A DNA stretch of 64,000 nucleotides. Origin: Pseudomonadota bacterium (GTDB taxonomy: Bacteria; Pseudomonadota; Alphaproteobacteria; Puniceispirillales; Puniceispirillaceae). The DNA lies in contig JAQCEA010000006.1 of the NCBI GenBank assembly GCA_027620495.1, positions 1-64,000 on the forward strand, given 5' to 3'. Position numbers and translations under genes: made by a program. Shown here piece by piece: positions 1 through 9,223 of the stretch; position 1 is the first letter of the stretch, and each line of letters begins with the position of its first letter. The notes beneath the pieces are model-generated. The model saw only the letters and a program-made list of their open reading frames with translations, made no database searches and had not been told where the DNA came from.

Positions 1-31
1 CCTTTGTAACCTTTTTGTAACCTATAAAAAA

Positions 32-56
32 AGAGGGTTAGAAAACCTAACCCTCT
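32..56. terminator. Bidirectional intrinsic terminator downstream of rpsI
   Basis: Perfect 10-bp stem agagggttag (32-41) / ctaaccctct (47-56), loop aaaac, with an A-run on the left and a T-run on the right, so U-tracts exist on both strands. Confidence 0.85.
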
Positions 57-85
57 GTTTTTTATTGATATTTTTATAAAATATT

Positions 86-610
86 TTATCGCTTTGAGAA
101 TTGGAAGCTACGACGGGCTTTGGCCTTGCCGTATTTCTTCCGTTCAACAACACGTGGGTCACGCGTTAAGAAACCACCTGATTTCAGCGCTGGACGCAGA
201 CCCGGTTCAAATAGTGTCAATGCCCGGCTAATGCCATGTCGTACCGCACCAGCTTGTCCCGACAAACCGCCACCGCGAACGGTTGCGATCACATCAAATT
301 CACCAAGACGCTCGGTTGCCTCAAATGGCTGTGCCAAAATCATCTGCAACACAGGGCGGGCGAAATACTCGGTGATATTTTTGCCATTGATGGTCATTTG
401 ACCGGTGCCGCGCTTGACCCATACACGTGCCGCGGCATCTTTACGCCGCCCAGTGGCATATGACCGACCAAGGTTGTCGATTTTAGGTTCGGCAGGCTCT
501 TGCGGCGCGGCTTCGGCTGGCGCATCGCCAGAAAGTGCACCAAGTGCGGCCATACCTGCGGCTTTTGGATTCGCAGCTTGAACATCTGCAGTTTGCGTTT
601 CTTCGGCCAT
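86..610 (-). CDS. rpsI: 30S ribosomal protein S9
   Basis: C-terminal [20 protein letters not shown]...[18 protein letters not shown] is typical of S9; has an Ala/Glu/Pro-rich N-terminal extension. Confidence 0.97.
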   Translation of the reverse strand: MAEETQTADVQAANPKAAGMAALGALSGDAPAEAAPQEPAEPKIDNLGRSYATGRRKDAAARVWVKRGTGQMTINGKNITEYFARPVLQMILAQPFEATERLGEFDVIATVRGGGLSGQAGAVRHGISRALTLFEPGLRPALKSGGFLTRDPRVVERKKYGKAKARRSFQFSKR

Positions 611-612
611 AA

Positions 613-1080
613 CTACCTCTTGTTCTTGTCGTTCATGCTGGCAATATCCAGCGCGACAGGCTGTTGTGCTTCATGTGGGTGACTTGGACCGGCATAGATA
701 TGCAGGTTGCGCATTGCCTGACGACCAAGTGGGCCACGTGGAATCATCCGCTGTACGGCTTTTTCGATGACCCGTGCTGGGAACCGTCCATCCAGAATCT
801 TGTCGGCTGTCCGCTCTTTGATACCACCCGGGTAGCCGGTATGCCAATAATAGGTCTTTTGTGACCGCTTGTTGCCGGTCAGACGCACTTTTTCGGCATT
901 TACAATAATGATATGATCGCCGCAATCCATGTTTGGCGTAAAGGTCGGCTTGTGCTTTCCCCGCACCCGCATCGCGACCAAAGACGCAAGACGCCCAAGA
1001 ACGAGATCGGCCGCGTCAATAACGAACCAGTTTTTCTCTATATCTTTTGGCGTTGCGACATATGTCCTTGGCAAAGGCAT
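613..1080 (-). CDS. rplM: 50S ribosomal protein L13
   Basis: ORF 613..1134; likely start at 1080 ([33 protein letters not shown]...). Directly upstream of rpsI, as is standard. Confidence 0.96.
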   Translation of the reverse strand: MPLPRTYVATPKDIEKNWFVIDAADLVLGRLASLVAMRVRGKHKPTFTPNMDCGDHIIIVNAEKVRLTGNKRSQKTYYWHTGYPGGIKERTADKILDGRFPARVIEKAVQRMIPRGPLGRQAMRNLHIYAGPSHPHEAQQPVALDIASMNDKNKR

Positions 1081-1224
1081 GTTATAATCTCCACTGAGTC
1101 CATGATCCGCCAGACACCCTGTACAGATCACCAATGCCGCGGGTTATAGGCGTGTTTTCTGCATAGGTCAAATAAATTATTGAAAATGAAATTTATTTTT
1201 TTATTTAATTTCAATGTATTATAT

Positions 1225-1252
1225 ATGTGGTTTTATTTTACCACATTTTTTT
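1225..1252 (+). terminator. Intrinsic-terminator-like hairpin in the rplM/trpG divergent intergenic region
   Basis: atgtggt (1225-1231) / accacat (1240-1246) followed by a T-run; lies about 150 nt upstream of trpG. Confidence 0.5.
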
Positions 1253-1403
1253 ACAATGGTTTCTGAACTTTATTGCCAGCTATAACAAATCCATTGAAAG
1301 ACAAAGGGCAGATTGATAGAACAAAAGCTGTATTTGGGGCTTGCGCTATTTGTGGGCGTAATCTGCCCGTTGGTGCCACGGCATTCCGCCAGAAAGATCT
1401 GCT

Positions 1404-2078
1404 ATGTTTATCCTGATCGATAATTATGACAGCTTTACATGGAATTTATGGCATTTCTTATCTGATTTGGGGGTTGAAGTTGACATCATCCGTAATGACG
1501 CCTGTGCCGCTGTAAATATCATCGCAAAACGCCCGCAAGGGGTGATTATTTCGCCCGGACCCGGCACCCCCGAAGATGCGGGCATGACAATTGAACTAAT
1601 CTCTTTATGTCACGACGCCGGTGTGCCTTTGTTGGGGGTTTGCCTTGGCCATCAGGCATTAGCTTGTGCATTTGGTGGCAGCGTCAAACGCGTCGACCCA
1701 CCTGTCCATGGCAAATTATCACGTGTTGTGCGCACCCACAGCAATAACGTGGCGACTGATCTATTTGCGCTCTGCCCCGAAACATTTCCGGTCACCCGCT
1801 ATCATTCGCTGGTGGTTGATGAAACCAATCTGCCTAATGATTTGACCGTTACCGCCCGCACCGAAGCTGGCGCAATTATGGGAATATCACATAAAAGCGC
1901 CAAACTTCATGGCGTGCAATTTCACCCTGAATCAATCGCATCTGTCGCTGGGTACCGCATTTTGGCACAATTTTTAAATATTTGCGGCCACCAAACTGTA
2001 TCCGATGATAGGCTTGGCCAGCTCGAGTCACAAATTTTACGGTTGGATGAACGTTTTCCCGGGCAAATGCACGCATAA
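1404..2078 (+). CDS. trpG: Anthranilate/aminodeoxychorismate synthase component II (glutamine amidotransferase)
   Basis: IDNYDSFTWNL, SPGPGTPEDAG, GVCLGHQALA and HGVQFHPESI motifs of class I GATase TrpG/PabA. Confidence 0.94.
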   Translation: MFILIDNYDSFTWNLWHFLSDLGVEVDIIRNDACAAVNIIAKRPQGVIISPGPGTPEDAGMTIELISLCHDAGVPLLGVCLGHQALACAFGGSVKRVDPPVHGKLSRVVRTHSNNVATDLFALCPETFPVTRYHSLVVDETNLPNDLTVTARTEAGAIMGISHKSAKLHGVQFHPESIASVAGYRILAQFLNICGHQTVSDDRLGQLESQILRLDERFPGQMHA

Positions 2079-2106
2079 GCCCCCAAAGATCAATGCCAGG
2101 CTTGGC

Positions 2107-2589
2107 CTAGTCATCAAATAAACGCGGGTGGCTGACAGCGGCAATATCGACAAGATCAGCTGGCTGACCCGCATGACGATACAGCCGTTTATTTTGCTCT
2201 GGATAATCAACAACGTCAAAACCCAGCCGTTGTCCAACAATGATACAAATCATATGTGTTGAACCGGTGTTGCGCAGATCATGCGCCTCGCAACCAGCCG
2301 GATAGCCAATAAAATCCCCAGCTTCAACCTGAAACATATCTGGCCCAATCCGTGCTACGCCACTGCCCTCAAGAATATAGACACATTCTTCTTCACATAA
2401 ATGACGATGAAATTCTGACGCCACTGAACCAACTGGCAGATTGATCAGATGAAACCCGAATGTTTGAAGCCCAGCACGATCACCAAGCGATTTTGTGACA
2501 CAGCTTGCGCGGCTGTTCAAAAAATGCACCGCGCCTGTACCCGGCATTTTTGCAATTTGCGTTCTGGTGATGATCTGTTTTTGCCCCAT
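2107..2589 (-). CDS. Cupin-domain protein
   Basis: EFHRHLCEEECVYILEGSGVARIG...VEAGDFIGYPAGCEAHDLRNTG matches the cupin motif pattern. Confidence 0.85.
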   Translation of the reverse strand: MGQKQIITRTQIAKMPGTGAVHFLNSRASCVTKSLGDRAGLQTFGFHLINLPVGSVASEFHRHLCEEECVYILEGSGVARIGPDMFQVEAGDFIGYPAGCEAHDLRNTGSTHMICIIVGQRLGFDVVDYPEQNKRLYRHAGQPADLVDIAAVSHPRLFDD

Positions 2590-2756
2590 CCCCCTCTCCT
2601 ATGTTCGATTATGCATCCAGCATAACGAGATTAACCAGAACATTTCTGCCAAGGCTAGTCGACATGCCCCGCGCCGATGGCAGGCTTGCAATGCCCTTGC
2701 CGGGTCAATATAGTCGGCAGGGCATTGTTTTTGGTCTTCTTATCAGGGAATTTTCC

Positions 2757-3773
2757 ATGTCTGACGTTATAAAATCTGCCCTCACAAGTTTGATCCAAGG
2801 TGAACGCCCCGGCCCTGATTCCATTCGTGCCTGCTTTGAAGAAATTATGAATGGTGACGTAAGCGAAGCCCAGATGGGGGCGTTCCTGATTGCATTAAGA
2901 ATGCGCGGCGAACAGGTTGCTGATATTGCCGCGGCGGCGACCGTTATGCGGGAAAAAGCCACCACAATCACCGCCAGCGACGCGACCATGGATATTGTTG
3001 GCACCGGCGGCGATGGGTTTGGCACCTATAATATTTCAACAGCCAGCGCCTTTGTCGTTGCTGGTTGCGGCATTCCGGTCGCCAAACATGGGAATAAAGC
3101 GGTGTCATCACAAAGCGGTGCCGCCGATGTGTTATCCGCCCTTGACATCAAACTTGATTGTGATTTTGCCTTGGTAAAACAAGCCCTAGACGAGGCCAAT
3201 ATTGCCTTTTTGATGGCACCACGCCACCACGCGGCAATGCGCCATGTGGCACCTGTGCGCGCCGCCCTTGGGGTGCGCACCATCTTTAATATGTTGGGAC
3301 CATTGGCAAACCCGGCTTTGGTCAAACGCATCATGGTTGGTGTGTATGACCGCAGCTATTGCGCGCCCTTTGCCCATGTACTGGCAGAGCTTGGCACCAC
3401 ACACGCATGGGTTGTGCACGGGGCTGATGGGTTGGACGAAGTCAGCACCACAGGCCCGACATATGTTGCCGAATTGAAAAATGGAACCGTCACAGAATTC
3501 AGCATTTCGCCCGAAGATATTGGCCTGCCAACGGTTACGCTAGATGTATTACGCGGCGGCGATGGCGCGCATAATGCACATTATTTACGCGCCCTGCTTG
3601 ATGGCGAGACCGGCCCCTATCGTGATATCGTTTTGTTTAACGCGGCGGCGGCTTTGGTTGCGGGCGGACATGAACAAAATTTGCATAACGCCGCAAAGCG
3701 CGCGACTGCATCTATTGATGATGGTCACGGCCGTGCCGCACTAGACAAGCTTGTTGCCATCACCAACAGTTAA
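2757..3773 (+). CDS. trpD: Anthranilate phosphoribosyltransferase
   Basis: DIVGTGGDGFGTYNISTASAFVVAGCGIPVAKHGNKAVSS motif; likely start MSDVIKSAL at 2757 within ORF 2601..3773. Confidence 0.97.
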   Translation: MSDVIKSALTSLIQGERPGPDSIRACFEEIMNGDVSEAQMGAFLIALRMRGEQVADIAAAATVMREKATTITASDATMDIVGTGGDGFGTYNISTASAFVVAGCGIPVAKHGNKAVSSQSGAADVLSALDIKLDCDFALVKQALDEANIAFLMAPRHHAAMRHVAPVRAALGVRTIFNMLGPLANPALVKRIMVGVYDRSYCAPFAHVLAELGTTHAWVVHGADGLDEVSTTGPTYVAELKNGTVTEFSISPEDIGLPTVTLDVLRGGDGAHNAHYLRALLDGETGPYRDIVLFNAAAALVAGGHEQNLHNAAKRATASIDDGHGRAALDKLVAITNS

Positions 3774-3792
3774 TGGCGTTTGCGGAGACCCT

Positions 3793-4611
3793 ATGATGGA
3801 TAATGTTTTGGCAAAGATTATTGACGAAAAGCGTGATGAGGTCCGCCATCTTGCGGCGCATAACAGCTTTGCCGATCTGCATCAGGCGGCACAAGCCGCA
3901 TCCAAGCCGCGCAGCTTTGTGGTGGCGCTGCAAAGCGCATCTCGTACCGGCTATGGGTTAATTGCCGAACTGAAAAAAGCCTCCCCTTCAAAAGGATTGA
4001 TCCGCGCCGATTTTGACCCGGCCAGCCTTGCCAGCGCCTATCAACAAGGCGGGGCTAGTTGTTTATCGGTATTGACCGATCGTAATTGGTTCCAAGGCGC
4101 GCCAGAATTTTTGGTTGCGGCGCGGGCGGCTGTCAGCCTGCCGGTTCTGCGCAAGGATTTTATGATTGACCCGTTGCAAATTGTCGAATCACGCGGGCTT
4201 GGGGCTGATTGTGTTTTGCTAATTATGGCGGCGTTGGATGATGCCACCGCGGCTGAACTTGAATCCTGCGCGTTTGAATATGGCATGGATGTGCTGATCG
4301 AATGCCATGACAATGCCGAAATTGAACGGGCAACAAAACTAAAATCACCACTTATTGGCATCAACAACCGCAATTTGAAAACCATGGAGATATCGCTAGA
4401 TGTTGGCGAAGCGATGTTGCCACATTTACCCGCAGACCGCATTGCTGTTGCTGAAAGCGGCCTGTTCCATCCGGCAGACCTTGCCCGCATGGCCGCTAGC
4501 GGTGCGCGCTGTTTTCTGATCGGCGAGTCACTGATGCGGGCAGATGATGTGGCGGCGGCAACAGCCACAATTCTTGCCAATCCAGTTGGCGCGACCGCGC
4601 GGGCGGGCTAA
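3793..4611 (+). CDS. trpC: Indole-3-glycerol phosphate synthase
   Basis: LIAELKKASPSKGLIRADFDPASLA...LRKDFMIDPLQ...IGINNRNLKTMEIS...AESGL; likely start MMDNVLAKIIDEK at 3793. Confidence 0.97.
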   Translation: MMDNVLAKIIDEKRDEVRHLAAHNSFADLHQAAQAASKPRSFVVALQSASRTGYGLIAELKKASPSKGLIRADFDPASLASAYQQGGASCLSVLTDRNWFQGAPEFLVAARAAVSLPVLRKDFMIDPLQIVESRGLGADCVLLIMAALDDATAAELESCAFEYGMDVLIECHDNAEIERATKLKSPLIGINNRNLKTMEISLDVGEAMLPHLPADRIAVAESGLFHPADLARMAASGARCFLIGESLMRADDVAAATATILANPVGATARAG

Positions 4612-4662
4612 TATGCGGTCCGGTGCGCAATGCAACGATGAAACAGTATTTACGGGGATGGA

Positions 4663-5142
4663 TTGATGGCTGAATTTACCCATTTCGATGGTGATGGTAA
4701 CACCCATATGGTCGATGTCGGCAGCAAGCCTGCAACCGCCCGGCGTGCCATTGTCAAAGGCCATGTCAAAATGGCCCCAGCAACGCTGAAAATGATTTGT
4801 GATGGCACCGCCAAAAAAGGTGATGTGCTTGCTGTTGCGAGATTGGCTGGCATTATGGGGGCCAAACAGACAGCCGCGCTGATCCCGCTGTGTCATCCAA
4901 TGGGCCTTGACCATGTCAGCATTGATCTCGATCCAGACGACAAATTGCCGGGCATTATCATCACCGCAACCTGCAGCGTAACCGGGCCAACAGGCGTCGA
5001 GATGGAAGCGATGACTGCGGTAAGCGTCGCTGGCTTGACAATTTATGATATGTGCAAGGCGGTTGACCGGGGCATGGAAATAGGCGCGATACGCCTGACC
5101 CATAAATCGGGTGGCAAATCAGGTGTGTTTGATGGCGAATAG
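4663..5142 (+). CDS. moaC: Cyclic pyranopterin monophosphate synthase accessory protein MoaC
   Basis: [20 protein letters not shown]...[16 protein letters not shown]...[25 protein letters not shown]. Confidence 0.97.
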   Translation: MMAEFTHFDGDGNTHMVDVGSKPATARRAIVKGHVKMAPATLKMICDGTAKKGDVLAVARLAGIMGAKQTAALIPLCHPMGLDHVSIDLDPDDKLPGIIITATCSVTGPTGVEMEAMTAVSVAGLTIYDMCKAVDRGMEIGAIRLTHKSGGKSGVFDGE

Positions 5143-6367
5143 CCGCAATCGGTCCAGCTTGCTGTCAGTCGATGCGGCCTTGGACAGGATTTTGGCATCA
5201 CTATCGCCAACCATGCCAACGCATCTTTTGCTTGGCGATGCACTCGGGCAAATTCTGGCCGAAGACATCCACGCCAAACTGACATTGCCGCCGCATGATG
5301 TATCGGCAATGGATGGCTATGCCGTGCGGGCTGATGATGTGGCTGATTGTCCAGCAAAACTGACCCGTGTTGGTGAATCAGCTGCTGGTCACCCGTGGAC
5401 TGGCCGTGTTGAGACCGGACAGGCCGTGCGCATATTTACTGGCGGTTATGTGCCGGATGGTGCGGACACAATCATCATTCAAGAAAATGTCGATGCGACC
5501 AGCGAGGCTGACCAAACAGTGATCACCGTGCGTGAAGGCGCCGCTCGGGGCCGGTATGTACGGCCAGCTGGGCTTGATATCTCGGCTGGCGAGCTTGCAC
5601 TTGGCAAAGGCACCCTGTTATCTGCCCGCTGTATTGGGCTGGCCATTGCCGCCGGTGCAACAAGCGCGCTGGTATCACAACCGCCGCGTATTGGCATTTT
5701 ATCAACAGGTGATGAACTCGTCCCCTCCGGCCAGACCCCCGGCCCCGGCCAGATTATCAGCTCAAATGCGGCATTTTTATCTGCCTTTGTGAAAAGCTGC
5801 GGGGCCGAGGCTGTTGATCTTGGCATTGCCGCCGACAAATCGGGCGCGGTATCCGATGCGGTGATGGCCGCGACCAATCTTGATCTGGTGGTCACGACAG
5901 GCGGGGCATCTGTTGGCAATCATGACCATATTGTCGGTGATTTGGCTGACGGCGCACTGGATTTCTGGAAAATAGCCATGCGCCCCGGCAAACCGCTAAT
6001 TTGGGGCAAGATTGGCAAGACCCCGCTATTAGGTCTGCCCGGTAACCCAGTATCCACCGCGGTTTGCGCTTTGGTGTTTTTAGCCCCGGCGATCAGCAAA
6101 TTGGCTGGCGGCACGTATCAACAGCATTTGTTTTCTGCCGCGATCACAACTGATCTTCCCGAAAATGACCAGCGACAGGATTATATTCGTGCCACCATGG
6201 GGCGCGCTGACCATGGTGTGACCAGCGTGCGCCCTGCACCACGTCAAGACAGTTCTATGATGGCAACGCTGGCCCATGCGGATGCCTTTATTGTCAGACC
6301 ACCATTTGACCCGGCAAAAACTGCTGGTGATATCGTCACGATCCTGCCCATGCCGCGCCTTTTCTAA
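5132..6367 (+). CDS. moeA: Molybdopterin molybdenumtransferase MoeA
   Basis: [53 protein letters not shown]...[12 protein letters not shown]; likely start MANSRNRSS at 5132. Confidence 0.96.
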   Translation: MANSRNRSSLLSVDAALDRILASLSPTMPTHLLLGDALGQILAEDIHAKLTLPPHDVSAMDGYAVRADDVADCPAKLTRVGESAAGHPWTGRVETGQAVRIFTGGYVPDGADTIIIQENVDATSEADQTVITVREGAARGRYVRPAGLDISAGELALGKGTLLSARCIGLAIAAGATSALVSQPPRIGILSTGDELVPSGQTPGPGQIISSNAAFLSAFVKSCGAEAVDLGIAADKSGAVSDAVMAATNLDLVVTTGGASVGNHDHIVGDLADGALDFWKIAMRPGKPLIWGKIGKTPLLGLPGNPVSTAVCALVFLAPAISKLAGGTYQQHLFSAAITTDLPENDQRQDYIRATMGRADHGVTSVRPAPRQDSSMMATLAHADAFIVRPPFDPAKTAGDIVTILPMPRLF

Positions 6368-6462
6368 CCCTTGTCTATGATCGGGCCATCGCCGCCCGAT
6401 GGTCTCCGCGGCTGGGCCAAAAAACCATCTCTGTTGAAAAAAAACAACTTGCGCAAAAACGT

Positions 6463-6488
6463 GAACATAGATAGAACGTTACATGAAC
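6463..6488. promoter_or_regulatory. LexA operator: three GAAC half-sites forming two overlapping GAAC-N7-GAAC boxes
   Basis: gaac(6463)-atagata-gaac(6474)-gttacat-gaac(6485). The reverse complement is GTTC-N7-GTTC, the alphaproteobacterial SOS box, located 31 nt upstream of the lexA ATG at 6520. Confidence 0.85.
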
Positions 6489-6519
6489 GTAACCGGATTT
6501 TTTGACAAAGGGATATGGT

Positions 6520-7155
6520 ATGCTCACGCAAAAGCAAAGTGAACTGCTGGCATTTCTAACATCACATATGGACACACATGACGTGCCACCGTCATTTGAC
6601 GAGATGCGCGACGCCTTGGGGCTGGCATCAAAATCTGGCATTCACCGTCTGGTATCAGGGCTTGAAGAACGCGGCTATATCCGCCGTTTGGCAAACCGGG
6701 CGCGCGCGATTGAAATTTTGCGACCGGCGACTGCTGGAAACGCGTTTGCCCGCGCGGTAAGCGGCGCTGTCGAACAGGTGACATTGCCGCTTTTAGGACG
6801 GATTGCCGCCGGCACCCCGATTGAGGCGTTGAGCGACCCGACAAATCATCTTGAGGTGCCTGCCAGCATGATTGGCAGCGGCGAACATTTCGCCCTCGAA
6901 ATTGTTGGTGATTCTATGACCGGCGTTGGCATTCTTGAAGGTGATACAGTTTTGATCCAACGCGCCGATACAGCGCATCACGGTGATATTGTCGTTGCCC
7001 TCATCAACAAGCAGGAAGCCACCTTGAAAACCCTGCTCAAAGAGCCCGGCCGAATTGGCCTTGAAGCGGCCAACCCGAAATATGAGACACGGTATTTCAG
7101 CACGGGTGAGGTTGAGGTGCAAGGCAAGCTATCTGGCCTGATCCGAAATTATTAG
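6520..7155 (+). CDS. lexA: LexA repressor
   Basis: MLTQKQSELLAFLTSHMDTHDVPPSFDEM N-terminal wHTH; AAG cleavage site (RIAAGTPIEA); Ser in GDSMTGVGILEGD; Lys in INKQEATLKTL. Confidence 0.97.
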   Translation: MLTQKQSELLAFLTSHMDTHDVPPSFDEMRDALGLASKSGIHRLVSGLEERGYIRRLANRARAIEILRPATAGNAFARAVSGAVEQVTLPLLGRIAAGTPIEALSDPTNHLEVPASMIGSGEHFALEIVGDSMTGVGILEGDTVLIQRADTAHHGDIVVALINKQEATLKTLLKEPGRIGLEAANPKYETRYFSTGEVEVQGKLSGLIRNY

Positions 7156-9160
7156 AGATAATTTCAATTATATTTTTGTCTATAAATAACAGATAATTAT
7201 CTTTTATACTTTGAGCAAAATAATAAATTGGTTTTGCAGATCTGCATGGATAGAGCGGCGGCACCATCGAGATGATAAAGGCGGCGTTACGATCATCACA
7301 AGCGGCAGAAAGACCATGTCTCTTTGTCACAATGGCAACCAACTGACCAGACCGTAGCTGATGGTGGCACATATCATCACAATTTTGATGGCGGGCACCC
7401 ACATGCCGTTGGCCAAGACGCAATGCCGCCATGTCCATCAGAAAATCAGATAATCGTCCATAGCTGACTAGATGACCATTGGCGCTGGCAACCACGAGCG
7501 TAGGCGTACGATTTTCAGCAAATAACACCGCGTCTGGTACTGGTTTGATGATCCACAAAGAAACCGCCGATGCGACCACTCCCCACCCGGCTAAGTGCGC
7601 AGGCTTGATCACTATATAGGACATAATAACGCCGCCCACCAAAAGCATCAGCACCGGATAACCCGGCGGCGATAACGCGGTATCGGCAAATGGCAGTCCA
7701 GCAAATAAAGCCGCGATTTCTATCAGCACCAAAATACCAGATGCAAACACTGGCCCGATCACGCTATCAAGTCCGAATGGTAGTCCCATCACATATAGCA
7801 ACGCGGATGGCATGATCCAAAATCCAGTCAGTGGGATTGCAATCATGTTGGCCAGAACGCCCCACGAGGTAAAACTGCCAAAATGCTGGGCTGTAAATGG
7901 TGCTGTTGCGCAATTTGCCAACACTGACGCCACGAAAATGCCAATCATATAGCCGATGAACCGGCGGCGGCGTGAGGGTGGCCAATACTGGGATGTTTCA
8001 TAGGCCATGACCAAGACAGCAGTCGCGACAAAACTCTACTGAAAGCCAGCACCAAATATCGCGATAGGATTAATCGCCAAAATCACAAATGCCGCCAACG
8101 CAACATTTCTGATGGTAAGCGCCCGCCGATCAATCAAAACCGCAAAAATAACCAGCGACGCCATAATGAACGCACGAACAGCGCTTACCGAAGCACCAGA
8201 TAAAATCACATAGATAAAGCCAATCAATACAGCTATTACCGCGGCATATTTATGCACCGCCACACGGCTTGCCATTTTTGGAAATAAGGCAGCAAAAAAC
8301 CGTAACGCTGCCATACAGCCAAAACATAAAAGCACCATATGCAACCCTGAAATGGCAAGCAAATGTGCAAGACCAGATGCGCGAAACAGGTCATAGACCG
8401 GTTCGCTGATAAATCGCTGGTCACCGACAATAAGCGCCGCCGCGATGCCACCAGCTCGCATTTTCAGATTACGATACAGGGTGACGGCCAAATTTGCCCG
8501 AACACCGCCAAGAAAGAGCGCTGCGGAAAGCTGGGATGGCGGTGCGACAACATGCATATCAGAGGTTACAAAGCCGCTGGCGACAATATCGGCAATGCGG
8601 GCATTGCGGCTAAAATTGGGGGTGCCGGGCAAGATGCGGCGTGGCGGCGGGAATAACCGTGCGCGCATTTCAACCAAAGCGCCAATCACCGCCCCCTTTG
8701 GCATATCTTTACTCGATAGGCGCAATCTAGCATCTGACAGATTCTGATGGCGCGGCGTTGTATCAATCACCTCTAACCATAGGCGGCTGCGACCAGATGC
8801 CCGCCCATCAATATCAATAATCTTGGCTGTCACTGCCGCGCGAAAGGGCGCGTCCAGATGCGCTGGCTGATGCAGGCTATATTGAAGCGCGGCAAGCGCA
8901 TAGCCAAAAGCCCCGCAAAAGAGTGAAAACATCACCATACCCAATAGTGGGCCGGAACGCGCCCGAACCCATAGCCAGACATAGATGATCGCAAGAACAA
9001 AAGTGACACAAAATGCCGCGCCGGTAATGTGCCACAATGGCGTCCCCTGCAGCGCTGTATGATCAAGCTGATGAAAACAGACAATGCCAGCAATAAAGCT
9101 GACCAGAAACAAGATGATACGCCGCTCGGCAATAATCAGGGGTGCCATTCTCGCCTGCAT
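7097..9160 (-). pseudogene. comEC: ComEC/Rec2 family DNA internalization protein, interrupted by an in-frame TAG
   Basis: ORFs 8036..9160 (LLAISGLHMVLL, SGASVSAVRAFIMA, ...AIFGAGFQ*) and 7097..8014 lie in the same frame. Reading through TAG at 8036-8038 gives GAGFQ*SFVATAVLVMAYE, the conserved GFQLSF region. Confidence 0.8.
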
Positions 9161-9223
9161 TGGTGTACATTTGCGCCTGTTTTGAACTGCTGTTCCAGCC
9201 TAGCAGAAAGGCCTTAATGAATT

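Noticed and set aside
4041-4580. 179-aa minus-strand ORF inside trpC, and many similar antisense ORFs (for example 4528..5103, 5479..5919, 18084..18602, 24874..25404)
   Set aside because: All lie antisense to well-supported conserved genes and show no recognisable motifs.
6379-6399. atcgggc/gcccgat hairpin after moeA as an intrinsic terminator
   Set aside because: No U-tract follows the stem; it may be structural, but terminator status is not supported.
8036-8038. Alternative genetic code (TAG or TAA read as sense)
   Set aside because: moaC, lexA and cobT end in TAG and several genes end in TAA at expected C-termini, so general reassignment is not supported.
9184-9195. gaactgctgttc between comEC and gltX as a second SOS box
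   Set aside because: It is an inverted repeat with N4 spacing, not the direct GTTC-N7-GTTC repeat of Alphaproteobacteria.
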